From assembly GCA_022457155.1 (NCBI GenBank), contig JAJGOT010000349.1, forward strand, positions 372,001 through 436,000: a DNA stretch of 64,000 bases. The letters run 5' to 3'. Position numbers and translations under genes: made by a program. Shown piece by piece: positions 24,601 to 36,345 of the stretch. The first letter of the stretch is position 1, and each line of letters opens with the position of its first letter. Source of the stretch: Cladopsammia gracilis (lineage: Eukaryota; Cnidaria; Anthozoa; Scleractinia; Dendrophylliidae). A model generated the notes under the pieces. It was not told the DNA's origin. It saw nothing but the letters and a program-made list of their open reading frames with translations, and did no database searches.

Positions 24601-27600
24601 ATTTTCTAACTTAAAATGAGTTTCTCTAGAAGACATTTTAAAGAATGTCATATCATATTCTTACAACAAATAGACTGAACTTTAGTATGCAGCTCAAAGT
24701 TTTGAGATCGGAGCATCCTTGGCAACACAATGTTGATATGGGTAATTTTTCTAATAGAGTAAAGTCAGCCAACTTGAGGTAAGCTTTTGATAGCCTTAGA
24801 CTCTATCACCTAGCATTCGTTCGTAAGGAAACTCTGTTTTTGTCTGCCATGTTTTTTTTTTCAGTCCCAATCCCCCAATTTTATTTAAATCCCGGTCAAA
24901 AGGCTTCCTTTGAAATGTTAATGATTTATTTGTTGTCCCTAACTTTATTTTTTTTTTATTTCAATCTGATCATTAGTTGGTCATTGCTTTTGCACATGTG
25001 GTGGCTCCTAAAGGAGCCGTTTTTGTTATTTGTTGAGATCTACTCGTAGAATCTGGGGTCAAATTTCAACAGCATCACAACAATTTTATCCTGTTATTTT
25101 TTTATTTAAAACAAAACAGCCATTTCCTTACATACATGTATATTGAAGTTGCAACTGTTATGGGAACATACGCATAGAAAGACTTCCTCTCACCTGTCTT
25201 TGTTCAGAAGAAAGAGCTTTATTTGTCTCTAAAAATTGCTGAATTTTTTCATGCAATCCTTGAGGAAGTAAAACATGCTTGACATATAGTTCTGTTATTT
25301 CCAAATACTTCTGCTGGTAGAAGTTGTCTTCACAATGGAGCCATTTCTCTGCAAGTTCATCTGCCTCTGAATGTTTTGATGCTTTCAGAAGAAGACAAAT
25401 GCTGCCATGGATATTAACAACATCAACATTAACTTACAAGCTACGGGTTGGGATAAAAGGGTACAAAATATTAATAATAAAAACAAGAACTCTATAAGTA
25501 GTGAAATCAGGCTTTAACCCTGTAAGCCCTAATATCAAAATTTAAATTCTCATTTCTAGTCCTATACGTTACCTATAGAAGTTGTAGGGAGAAATTGTTT
25601 GGATATCAAGAGAACTCATCTTGTGTGATCATGTCCTTAATTCTCATGACCTTTTCAATTGATAAGGCATTGATATTACAAGGAGAAATTTGATGCTGAT
25701 CACTCTTAGGGATTAAAGGGTTGAGGGTCTTGTACAGTAAGTGCCCCTAAGGCACGAGAATTAATCCAATTGTTATGATTTGTTTTACAGTCGCTTTTCC
25801 GATCACATAAGGTGATCCGTAATGCACATTACTATGTCATTTGAAACCTTTAATCAGTCTTTCGCAATCACTTGTGCATGCAAGTTAAGTTTAGAAGGTC
25901 CATTGATATGTTCCTTGAAAAGAAAGAAAAGGAAATCGTTATTGATCGGAACTCTCACCAAATCTGGCAATAATTTAAGTTCATTTTACTTGATATGTTT
26001 CGTTTCGTCATTTTACTTTTGTCTATTTTTGTAAACAGCGCCTTTGAATCTTGTAGAAAAGGCGCTATATAAATGATTATTATTATTTATTATTTTCCCT
26101 TTTCTTATGTTGTAAATTGATTTTCAGTTTCACAGTATTGATAATGGTTTCCCGCCGTTTTTCACTTTTCACAGCTATATATAAGAACCAATTATTTCAA
26201 CTATGAAATGAAGAATAAACAGTCAATGAATTCTACAGTGTCACAGTGAATTGTGGAACAGTTATACTACTGGCTATGCTTCAAATCCTTGATTTTTTAT
26301 GTACCCTTTTTATAAAGCCCGGTTTCACAACTCATAGAGTTCTTGTTAATAATAAACTACAAAACAAGTTGTGACAGATTGAAAATCAATTAGTTGCTAT
26401 CTCTTATGACCTTGAAGGTGCTATGTCAAGTGATATGACTTCACTTTGTGGTCAATTTTATCTCGTGAATATGCAAAAATTTTTAAAATCAACCTACAAC
26501 AACAACAACAACAAAAATCTTTATTAGTTAGTCATTATAGAATTTATAATACTGGCCTGCAGGTAGCAAAAGCTAATCTTGGCAGGCCAGTGAAATTAAT
26601 TACATGATTAGAAATCACTACACACACCAATTTGTTGAAATAAAAAGAAAGGATCAAACAACAGAAAAAAAAAGAAACAAGTGATTGAAATAAAAGAAAG
26701 AGAATTGTGAAAATATTAATTAATTACTTTTTGATTTAACTTTAGAGAAAATCTCGTCAATATTATATAGGAATCTGCTTCTTTAAGTATAGTCAAAAGT
26801 ATATTCTTAATTTAGTTTTTAAATGAACTCTTTGGTAATTCTCTCAGAAAGCATGGTATCTCATTCCATAATTTTGCTCCAATTCTAGAAAAGGACTTCA
26901 AATGGACAAATGGACTGTGGACTTCAAATGGATTCGTGTACATTTATGGGGTTCCTTTCAAAAGTTCCTACAACTTTTTAAGAAAGATCCACAAGGAAAC
27001 ACTTTGCATGTAGCCAAGTACATAGACATGATTTGATTTACTGTAAATTCTCCATTAAACCCCCCAGAGGGTTTAAGTGCATTTGAGGGGGGCTAATAAT
27101 AGATAGCAGGAGCTTAAATTGAATTTAGCAATAAAATGCCAGCAGTTCACCACTCATTTTTTTGTAATTTATAAATTTCAATAGATTCACACAAGTAAAT
27201 AAACTATTTCAATAGATTCACACAAGTAAATAAACTATAAACCATACTTTGATTGGTCAATGAAGTGTAGTTATACATAATTTCATGATAACCATAATTA
27301 TGTATACAATTCTTTTAGTACAGTTACCATTAATATTTCTTCCTAAAGCTTGTGAGTAATGTATTACCGGTAATTCGTGCCCGGATTGGTATGGTAAAAA
27401 TATACCAATAATTCAGTCTGTCTTTTAATGCTTTGGTTGTGAAGAAAAAGGGGGGAAGCTTAATAAATTTCTTGCTCCAAAAAGGGAGGCTTATTATAAG
27501 AGGGGGGGGGGAGCTTATTTGATAGGGAATACTTACTTTTTTAAAACTTTTTTGAGCTTCTAACTACAGGGCTAAAATTATAGCTGATTACTTTCTCTTA

Positions 27601-28397
27601 CCATAACTCCAGCACCTCTGGAGGAAACTTTACAGCATTTTCAAACACCTTGCTTGCAAATCTAACAGCTATTTGACACTGGTTGATTTCTGCATAGGCC
27701 TGGATTGCAATTACCACAAAAGGTACAGTCCATTGTTCAGCTGGTACCCTGTCCATGGAATATTTAAAGAGACAGACTGGAATTAGAATTGACTGATACA
27801 TAAGACATACCATGACATGTTTATTCAAAGTAAATATGTTGAAATTGTTTCGTGTCTGCAGTACTCATGGTCTTCTACCAAAAACATGAAACAAACCAGT
27901 CCAAATATATCCATATTTTATAGCTGTTGAATGGGGTTATAACTTACGCTTACTTCTAGGCCCATTTATACATCTCATTTTTGGGCTCATTCTCGGTGTA
28001 AGAGCCTGTGAAACTCATGAGTGACGTAAAACAAAGAAAACAAAAGGCATAAAACAATAGAGTCAACTGGGAATGCAATACTACAAAGGTGAAAAACAAA
28101 GGAAAAAGTCACAGGTTCTTACACCGAGGTAAACCCCATTTTTGCCGGGGAGTGAGTAAGCTTTTATTTAGCTAGTGACATGCAGTTAAACCCAGAAATG
28201 CTTCCAATTTTTCAGTTTATCTGCTAAATTTCTCACCTCTCGTCAGGTCTGTAGGGAGATTTGTCGCCATTCTCTTGCTGGTTAAGTACTTCACAACAAA
28301 TCTGCACTGCTTCTTCAAATTGACAGAGAACCAAACAACGTTTTGCTTTGTGGTGTAATTGAGAGATATCGTAAGTATTGTTCTGTTTAAAATCCAT
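21655..28397 (-). CDS. PEX26: PEX26 homologue, peroxisomal membrane anchor for PEX1/PEX6, complete seven-exon CDS
   Basis: PEX26 is a tail-anchored peroxisomal membrane protein that docks the PEX1-PEX6 ATPase, which recycles the import receptor PEX5. Seven minus-strand exons join in frame with GT-AG borders: 28397-28237, 27748-27602, 25401-25194, 24483-24445, 23999-23921, 23212-23051 and 21743-21655. They give 294 residues, close to the human 305. Matching segments are AIQAYAEINQCQIAVRF, PPEVLELC (codon split across the 27602/25401 junction, as in human PPKVLELC) and YVKHVLLPQG (human FHVQRVLLPLG). A single membrane segment, ILRILILVFFIYALL, sits near the C-terminus, followed by FWQAVIKAWRAMFSPYHLM. 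The ATG at 28397 is the first in frame, because the frame upstream has only a GTG. Duplicated GC-rich sequence lies upstream. No defect was seen. Confidence 0.93.
21744..23050. other. last PEX26 intron, with MITE and homopolymer runs
   Basis: It contains a 21-base G run at 22289-22309, the second copy of the palindromic MITE (22472-22641), and an 18-base C run at 22897-22914. Open frames on both strands at 22648-23264 are largely intronic or overlap the 23051-23212 exon. Confidence 0.7.
22472..22641. mobile_element. palindromic MITE, copy 2
   Basis: Same family as 16208-16358: the left end is 'atgtacttattgactaagt' and the inner arms are 'gggaaaatatttggctc'. The loop region differs and is longer. 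Confidence 0.85.
25402..27601. other. PEX26 intron with LINE/SINE tails
   Basis: At about 26033-26095 the sequence 'ggcgctatataaatgatt' followed by ATT repeats is the common 3' tail of L2-like LINEs and their SINEs in invertebrates. At 26495-26600 a (CAA)n run joins 'atctttattagttagtcatt', probably another retroelement end in the opposite orientation. No gene was recognised. Confidence 0.5.
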
Positions 28398-28510
28398 TGA
28401 ACTGGGATTGGAATCAGCTGGAAAAAACACTGACCTTTTTCGCTTACATGAAGTGCACACCCGCTTACTACATGAAGTACACACCTCTCCTTCTGTTGTT
28501 TGCTGACAAA

Positions 28511-28786
28511 TTCAGTGATGGGAAAATGGCGCGTTTTGGTTTTCGCGCGAATCCATCATTGAATCGGGGGGAGGGGAGGTGTCATTTCTCTTTTTATTCC
28601 ATCCGAGATTGCAATCTTGGACATTTTAAAATGAAAAATTAATACCCCCTTCCCCCCCCCCTCCACCCCCCCCCCCAGTTTAGTGATGGGAAAATGGCGC
28701 GTTTTGGTTTTCGCGCGAATCCATCCATCAGTGAATCGGGGGGGGGGGGGGGGAGGGGAGGGGAGGTGTATTTCTTTTTTTATTCC
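28511..28786. promoter_or_regulatory. duplicated PEX26 upstream region with E2F-like palindrome
   Basis: A segment of about 100 bp occurs twice (28511-28606 and 28678-28786), 114 to 390 bp upstream of the PEX26 start codon. Both copies carry 'gggaaaatggcgcg' (YY1-like AAAATGGCG), then 'ttttggttttcgcgcgaa' with the palindrome TTCGCGCGAA (28542-28551 and 28710-28719), and then a G-rich run. The palindrome resembles E2F sites. Promoter function is inferred from position and motif only. Confidence 0.5.
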
Positions 28787-30394
28787 GTTCGTTTCAGGAT
28801 AAGTTGGGATCGAATGTGCGTTTAATAGGTTGTAACAAGAGAAAATTTATCTCTTGGTTGTAACGGATGTCCCATTGTGGATATTTCCGTGTGTTACCTG
28901 GGTGACAAGCTTTTAGGGATAGAATATAAAATATCAGCAGTTTTAGAGATAGGGTAAGGGGGATGGGGGATGGGGGATATGTGTAAAGAAAAAGAGCTCT
29001 GGCGTCGAGAGAGTGAACGAGCCCCAAAGAACTTCTGCGGATAGGAGGTTAGCTGGAAGGAAGGTTTTTGTGACGTCATAACCTCAATGGGAAAAAATAA
29101 CAACTACAGTCAGGAGCCTACTTACAGCTAACAACTGAATATTGATAACTGGTAACGGCGACCACTAGACAAGGAGTGAAATGCTAGAGACTGGTTCGCT
29201 ACCCTAGATCCCTCACTGATTAAGATCCATGAGTTCCCAAATGACCACAGACGTCTCCCCAAACGTCCCTTGGTATCAATAATCTATCAGGTCAGAGACT
29301 TTATCCGACAAAAACAGAAGCAAGGGATGAAAATAAACAACGTTATAAAACAGAAATTTGAGACATTTATCGTGTGTACGTTTTTGTTTATTTGCCCCGT
29401 TCAGTAAAGATTACATTTTTTTGCTTTTGCGACTTTTACAAAGAAACTTAAAGTTATGTTGTTGGGTCGCTGTGATATTTACTCAGTTACAATGTTGTTA
29501 CTTAGTCAAAGTTTGTGTCATTTTGTTTTCTGGTTAAGATACATAAAAAAGAAGTTCCATGAAAAGAAAACGTTAAAAAAAAACAGTTTTGGCATGACAG
29601 CGCTCAAAGCCCTTTGATGATAAGACAGAATAAAAATACCATACGGAACATTCCGCAACAAAAGTATAAACACAAGTACAAATGTAACAACTGCTTACAA
29701 TCTTGTGCAGCGCATAACAACGTGAAACATTAACGTCATTTCGTTGTTAGTCGTGTTTAAAGTGTACACGAAGTGTATATCATATAAAATTTATTTATCC
29801 AGTGATCCAGAATGATTAAACAGAACCCCTGAAAGAAGAAAAACAAAATCAGTTGCATGAGTTCTAATTTTCAATTAATTCAACTGTTTTAATAGTTTTG
29901 AACCAAAAATTCGATTTTTTTGTAACTGCAACAAGTTGTGTGATCTGTTGCGTTAGTGGCTAGTGCAAAAAGAGGTAGCTCAGTTTTTTCCAAGTCCAAG
30001 TGAAGTCATTATACAACTTTAAGTCACAAAAGTGTTTATTCGAGAAAAGACGGTGAAGTTATTATACAACTTTGTCAAGTAGAATCTAATTTGTCCTTCA
30101 ATATAAACACGCTTAAGGAGGTTACACGTGCTTGTAATGTAAGGGCAAGCATTTTCGTCTTTGGTTTCCAATGAGCGACACAGATTTGTCAGTGTAATTT
30201 GTTCCCTGGTACCATTGATAGTTGGTAGCTATGAACAAAGTCATCTCTTCGTTGTTCAGGAAATGATGAATGTTGAGACACGCATATACAAAAGGAAATC
30301 AGAGAATAACTCTGTGGTAAACTTAAGTGCTGAGAAAAACCGATAAATTATCCCTAGGAAGGAAATGGAGATCACAAGAGGAAAAGAATAAACT

Positions 30395-30450
30395 ATTTGC
30401 CTCGGTGGAATTCGAACCCATGACCTTCGTATTAATAGCACTAAAATTTA
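30395..30450 (-). repeat. tRNA-like SINE fragment
   Basis: On the minus strand 'catgggttcgaattccacc' is close to a tRNA T-arm/B-box (GGTTCGANNCC with one extra base). No full cloverleaf or good A-box precedes it, so it is probably part of a tRNA-derived SINE. Confidence 0.35.
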
Positions 30451-30535
30451 CCACAAACTTATTTTTTCCATTTCCTTCTTTCTTCGTTGTTCAGTTGAGG
30501 AGAGATAAGACGACTATCATTGCGATTGAAGAACA

Positions 30536-30865
30536 GGGCCGAGTTGTTCGAAGGACGATTAGCGCTAATCCAGGGTTAATTACCATGACAACTCATATGT
30601 TCTGTTGACAGTTAATCCAGGATTGGTGTTATAAAAGTAAACTGCAGAAGACCGCAAACGATAATGCTGCTAATGATACGTAGGATCTACGAGAGACCTA
30701 ACCAGCCAAAAAATGAATGAACAAAAACAATGAACTGCAAGGCTGATCTGACCACGTAAAAAAGTAAAATTTGCGAGACACCATCACGACAGAAACCGAT
30801 AAAGTAGGATCCTACTTGCAGTTCATTGTTTTGGTGCAATAATCAGGCTTTGAACAACTCGGCCC
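30536..30865. mobile_element. MITE with GGGCCGAGTTGTTC termini
   Basis: The left end 'gggccgagttgttcgaagga' matches the reverse complement of the right end ('caggctttgaacaactcggc') with few changes. The interior has a sub-repeat with 'taatccaggattggtgtt'. A related element lies at 56392-56626. Confidence 0.75.
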
Positions 30866-31237
30866 AGATCAGTAACAATTGATAAGTAGACAGGGTTAAC
30901 CGAATTTCCTCGAATAAGCACTTTTGTCCTGTCATGAAAAGTGAAATGACCAACAACCCTTCACCAATGATAAGAAGTTAGGAATAGTGCATGTTTATTT
31001 TCAGGGAAAATCATTGTGCAAAATTCAAGCCAGATTATTGATGATGACAAGCCAAAAACGTGAAATTTCAAATTAGCGCCCTGGATGTTCAAAATTCGTT
31101 GTCCAAAATTCAAGCCAGTCTAAGCAGTTTATTGATGTGAAAAGGCAAAAATGTAAACGTTGAACGTGAGCTTCGTGGGCTCTTCGTCGAAGAAAGACGG
31201 TAAGTACGCAAATTCACCCGGTATTGTATATGTTACC

Positions 31238-34200
31238 TTATTCGAGGGCAATAGCGACTGCGGTGTCACCCGCTGACTTGGTTCCAGGTTCCTCACTGTC
31301 TTGATTAGTCCCAGTAGCCTTCTCGTCTCCAGCTAAACTAACAAGCTTAGCAAACCTGACGGGGGCATTTTCAAACTCACAGCGTGCTTTCACGAGGTCT
31401 TCCTGGAAGGAACTGTTGCGGCGAGACGTAGCTGCTCGCACACACTGTTAATAGATGACACAAAATTTACAGTGAACACTACACGGAATTAAAGCAGTTT
31501 TCAATTGAGTGTCGTGAAACCAAAACAAAAGTAATTACTCTGGCCAATCACAACAGTCATAAACAATCCATTGAAGCAATCATAACTCGAAGCAACTGAA
31601 TACATGTAGCCGGCGCCAAGCGCGGGAAAACGCGTGCAGGCAAGTTACGATTGGTTTTGGATTTACTTCTGACTGGCTGATAGAGCAGTTTTAAATTGAG
31701 TGTGAAAAGTAATTACACGAATGGCTTTGGTTTTTCATTGCTACGCTTTGTGATTGGCTAAAAAATCTCGCGCCACTTTCTCGACCAATCCGAAGTAGAA
31801 CCAAAACCAATCGTGACTTGCTCGCACGCGTTTTTCCGCGCTTGGCGCCGTCGACGTGTAATTGCTTCGGGCTCTGATTGGTTCATTGGACTGTTTACGA
31901 CTGCTGTGATTGGTCAAAGTAATTACTTTGGTTTTGGTTTTACCACACTCAATTGAAAACTGCTCTAAAGTGGCACGAGATTTTTTAGCCAATCACAAAG
32001 CATGACAATGCAAAACCAAAGCAATTGTGAAATTACTTTCGACACTCAATTGAAAAGCGCTCTAAGCCGCCAACAAGCAAGCAATTAGTTACAATTTAAA
32101 TACTACTGTCTAGCAACCAATTATATCTACCACGCTCCGTACCCTTGCAGGTGAAGACTTCACAGACCTATAGGGATGATATCTGTTTACAAACATTCTT
32201 TTTGTTATTCAAATGTGCCAGCCACTGGAACAAAAGAACCCTTTGTTTCCGCAGCCAATAAGGCTCTGGTTGGCACATTAATAACAATTGGTGACGTCAT
32301 TGATATCTTCCCTGTAGACGAATCTTTACTTACGTCGTTGTTTACATTTTGTTCACGTTTACGAAGAGAAGGCATCGTGCTAAATACAAATTGACTTCAA
32401 AAGTTAAAATAACTTGTTAAAACATGACTAGAATAGAATGTCAATCACCGACTTTAGGTCGGAAAGTCTGCGGCTTGCTTCTTTACCCCCGCGCATCTTT
32501 GATCGATCAGTAGTACCTCACAATTTTACGAAAAATGGGTTGTATAAATTTAGTCGTACTAAAAACTCAAACAGTTCTGGGTAAAGGGATTTTACCTAAT
32601 TCGTGCAAGTTCTTACCGCTCTGGTGTGCAAAGCTTCAGAGTTCTTTCTTCGTGTCTCAATACTCGGGGCGATGATGGAGCAAGCGATGGCGAGTTCCTC
32701 TTCCGCTGTATTTACTCCCCGGTCCATACTCAGCTGCTTTAGAACCTTCCTGTTCTCCTGGGATTTCTTCTTACCTACATTGATACGAGCTTCCTTTATC
32801 GCATTCTGATTCGCTGCCTGTCTGTTGTCTTCCACCTTCACAGACTCCAGCTCAACATCTTCTCGCATTTTTCCGTGACAACACCATCTGTAATTACATT
32901 ATCGTGACTTTCAATGAATGTTGATTTGGAATGATTTATTTATGTAAGGTTGTACTCGATCGGTTTATGAAACAGCAAAAAAACACCAAACATACATCGT
33001 GCTGCTTATTTGATTATAAACCAAGTTCAGGATGAAAGAGGTGGTGGACAAAACATTGACCCCCAGTCCATGCACTACCCCCGATGGACTACCCAAATGG
33101 ACTACCCTAACCCTACCCCTAAAAATACTATTTCGAATGAGTAATAATACTAGTACTAGGGGTAGGGTCAGGGATAGGGTAGTCCATTTGGGTAGTCCAT
33201 CGGGGTAGTCCATGGACTGGGGGTCAGTGTTTTGTCCACCACCGGTGAATGGTCACCCGGTCTCCAAGTTCAAGTTGAAGTTGAAGTTCATTTTATCCAC
33301 ACTTATTCAATTATAATATAACAACATTAAGGAAAATAAAGAAGTAAGAACAAAGCTAACTATACATTGAATTAAACATAGCAAAGTAAAAGTGTGTAGC
33401 AGCCAAAGGAGCCAAGCTTTCGAGTTGGCTACTACCACAGAGCAGTTACAAGTGGGTAGAGGTTATACAGTACTTTTAGTAACTAGTTGTAAAGCTCTGG
33501 CTAAATTAATCACATTGAGAAGGAAAGTATATATGAGTTATAATAACTATTTAAATTAAATAATTAAATAAATAGAGCTAAATAATAAATTAGAGTTATT
33601 TAACATGCCTGACTGTCAAGTAGAACGAGTTTATATTCTTTTTTAAAACTGTTGAAAGGCAGACACTTAATTTTTCCTGATAATTTTCCTAATTCTCCTG
33701 AGCCCGTGGTTCGGTTAAAAACTCTCAAGAAATAAAAAAAGAGGAAATTACAAATTGATCAAACATATTTATAACACACAATACAACTAAGCTTTCTAAA
33801 AAAACGATGATTTGACCATGCCACAAGCTTGGGGTTAGAAGTAAAAGTTAACAGTTCAACCGCTTCGCCCGGATCAAAATCAAAAGAAGGAAATATTTTT
33901 TGGCAAACTGATAACCTACTTTTCAGTTTATTAAATGTTCCTACTCTACAAGCAGTTTATAGTCCAAGTTTGTATTTGTTACCTGTGAAGAAACACAACT
34001 GCGATAACAAGCAACACAAAAGCAACAACGACCAGAGACCACAGGATACCCATCCCGGCCAAGCTATCCTCCGGCTTCTTCTTCTGATGCGCATGTCTGA
34101 GTCTGGCTCGCCTGTAGGGAGCGTCATCCCTTGATATAAAGCTCCCTCCATTTAACACATCATCAAACTTTGCGAAATCCCTGTCTGCGTCATCTCCACT

Positions 34201-36345
34201 CCCACTAATATCAGAATCGTCTACCACCTCCTCACTGAACTCTTTACTTTCGGCAGCAATCTTTGCTTTCCAATCTAAACGTTACAAAGAGAATACAGTC
34301 AACATCAAGCGCTAAATAGAGAGGTTTTCAATTGAATGTCGAAAGTAATTTCGCAACTGCCTTGGTTTTGTATTGCTACGCTCTGTGATTGGCTAAAAAA
34401 TCTCGCGCCACTTTATCAACCAATCAGGAGGAAAACCAAAACCAATGGTGACTTGCTCGCACGCGTTTTCCCGCGCTAGGCGCCGGCTGCATGTATTTGA
34501 TTCAAGAGTCTCTGTTTTGATTGGTCGAAGCTAGAGCGTTTTTCAATTGAGTGTCGTAAAACCAAAACCAAAGTAATTACTCTGACCAATCACAGAACTC
34601 GCAGACAATCCGATGAACCAATCAGAACTCGAAGCAAATACATGTAGCCACCGCCAAGGGCGGGAAAACGCGTACGAGCAAATCACGATTGGTTTTGGTC
34701 TTACTTCTGATTGGTTGAGAAAATGGCGCGAGATTTTTTTAGCCAATCACAAAGCGTAGCAATGCAAAACCAAAGCAATCGCGAAATTACTTTCGTAGCC
34801 TGTTCTAGGCGTTCAGATAGTGGGGAAAGCGCGAATAGTTGGGGAAGGCGCGAAGAAAATCGAGCGAAAAAATTGCGGGGAGGCGAGGCGCTTCCTCTCT
34901 CCAGCCTCCCCGCAATTTTTTTCTCTCGCTTTTCTTCGCGCCTTCCCCGATTATTCGCGCTTTCCCCACTATCTGAACGCCTGGAACAGGCTATTACTTT
35001 TGATACTCAATTGAAAAGTGCTCTATTACTTTGGTTTTGGTTATACGACACTCAAGTGGAAGCCGCTCTACTCCTCTGTTACAAAAATAATGAGCTGATC
35101 ATTAACCGGCTTTTCTCACCTTCGTTCAAAATAGATTTGCTCTGCCCTTTTTTTCCCTTTTTCAGCATTTCACGTTGAACTTGTTTCCAGCCCTTCTTGC
35201 CTTCATCTGTAACAGACTGTTTTTTGCTCAAAGGTAATTTGTTCACAAAAACCTTGAGTTCTGTTGGTCTTTCAATTATCTCAACTTTAATTCCTGAAGG
35301 CTTTCGGATTTTATCTTTGCCAGCGTCTGCTGCAGTGATGTGATGCATATTTCCTGAACGTTCAACGTAAAAAAGTTAACACAAATATAGCAAGACCTGA
35401 CGATTTGAAGTCTACACGGTAAACAAATAAGAATAATTCTAGTTTTTATACTTTTCCTCGGTCAAAGATCTACTATATTTACCATATTTTCTGGCCTGGA
35501 GAAATATCGGTAGCCAAGAGAATTATTATTTTATTTGCCACAAAAGGATAAGGAAGGTAGGCGATACGTTTCATGATCAATTCCCGGGGGAAGGACTCCT
35601 ACATAAAAATGACGAGTGATCTTTGGAAATTTTGGGTGTTTCTTGGTGTTGCGGAAGCCATTGTTGGTTAGCTTTTGTGTTGTGGTGTGGGTATTGTTCA
35701 GTGTCTTTTGAATCTTTTGTTTTACGTCATTTGGTGATCACACCATCCGCAACACCAAGAAACTACCGAAATTTTTGAAGAAACCCCTAAAAAGTACCGG
35801 AATTAGTTTTGTGGGTTAGCTCCAGAAGAGGTGCCAATCCAAAGACAACATGTCATATTCTGCCTTATTTTTCGGTTCAATATCCTAAAAGATAATGCGA
35901 TAATTCTAACGGTTTGTCATTTTATATTTTATTACCCTTAGCCGTACCAATCTACAAATTTTGCCCCATAGGAGGTACGATAATTACCACCGTCATTTTT
36001 ATTGGGGAGTCCCCCAGGGGGTGAGTTATATGTTTGAGAGAAGGGGCAAATTACTTTTTTTTTCAGTGAGGGCTATTATTGCAGGAAATAAGGAATTTAT
36101 TCCTCGGGGATGACGCTGGATTACAGACCGTATTCACATACCTCGAGCTGAGGTGTGGTTCTCATCACTTGTTTCTTTCGCTGAAGTCTTCTCTGATTGT
36201 TGGGTAACCAACTGATCCGATTGAACTCCATCTCTCATCCCATGAGGTCCCGTGTATTCCTTACTGAGAGGGACAGATCCCGCGAAATCTGGGGCATTTA
36301 AGAGCTCGTCTTTGGAAAAGAATTCTCCTCTGTTATCAATACTCG
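31238..36345 (-). CDS. single-pass membrane protein of unknown family, five exons, 5' incomplete
   Basis: I do not recognise this gene. Five minus-strand exons join with matching phases and GT-AG borders: 36345-36142, 35353-35120, 34274-33983, 32887-32617 and 31444-31238 (stop TAA). They total about 402 residues without the first exon. In order there is a polar stretch (RGEFFSKDELLNAPDF), a Lys-rich segment (KKGWKQVQREMLKKGKK), an acidic segment with DISGSGDDADRD, one membrane helix (ILWSLVVVAFVLLVIAVVFL), then about 160 charged residues including AEEELAIACSIIAPSIETRR and SFQEDLVKARCEFENAPV. SGSG in an acidic context resembles glycosaminoglycan attachment sites. If that is used, the N-terminal side is extracellular. 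The start exon may lie near 37450-37570, where a frame beginning MFTASERHRK runs into TCT|GTGAGA with the required phase. Confidence 0.7.
31491..32065. mobile_element. interleaved CCAAT-rich palindromic MITEs
   Basis: Termini of the type 'gcagttttcaattgagtgtc' occur at 31491 and about 31686. Their complements occur at about 31945-31968 and 32040-32065, so two elements overlap or nest. The arms carry many ATTGG/CCAAT motifs ('gtgattggctaaaaaatctc'). They fill the intron or flank next to the 31444 exon. Related copies lie at 34319-35071, 43725-43955 and 52340-52525. Confidence 0.75.
33040..33243. mobile_element. hairpin MITE with about 70-bp arms
   Basis: The left end 'ggtggtggacaaaacattga' and the right end 'cagtgttttgtccaccacc' are inverted repeats that continue through 'ggactacccaaatggacta' repeats. 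The centre is 'aatactagtacta'-like. No coding sequence. It lies in an intron of the membrane-protein gene. Confidence 0.85.
33265..33720 (-). mobile_element. LINE 3' end with (CTTCAA)n tail
   Basis: On the minus strand the sequence ends 'gataaaatgaacttcaactt' followed by CTTCAA/CTTGAA hexamers, a tail type also seen at 62940-62990 on the + strand. No reverse transcriptase was found here. Confidence 0.4.
34319..35071. mobile_element. compound CCAAT-rich MITE block
   Basis: It begins 'gaggttttcaattgaatgtc', has an internal end pair near 34530-34560, and finishes 'gacactcaagtggaagccgc'. A different palindromic MITE (34796-34996) has inserted inside. The block lies in the intron between the 35120 and 34274 exon borders. 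Confidence 0.75.
34796..34996. mobile_element. 200-bp near-perfect palindrome nested in the CCAAT MITE
   Basis: The left arm starts 'tagcctgttctaggcgttca' and the right arm ends 'cgcctggaacaggcta'. The two arms pair through 'gatagtggggaaagcgcg' and 'aattgcggggaggc'. Decayed relatives with 'acgcctggaacaggcta' occur at about 42440-42545 and 51175-51285. Confidence 0.85.
35619..35784. mobile_element. 166-bp element with about 38-bp terminal inverted repeats
   Basis: 'tttcttggtgttgcgga' at 35639-35655 is matched by 'tccgcaacaccaagaaa' at 35746-35762, with weaker pairing outwards ('tttggaaatttt' against 'aaatttttgaag'). It lies in an intron of the membrane-protein gene. Confidence 0.65.

Larger units (their letters stand above)
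28800..31237. other. intergenic between PEX26 and the membrane-protein gene
   Basis: No gene was recognised. The region includes a tRNA-like B-box fragment (about 30395-30440, minus) and a MITE (30536-30865). Open frames at 28794-29103 are without family signatures. Part of it will be the 3' untranslated region of the gene ending at 31238. Confidence 0.4.
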
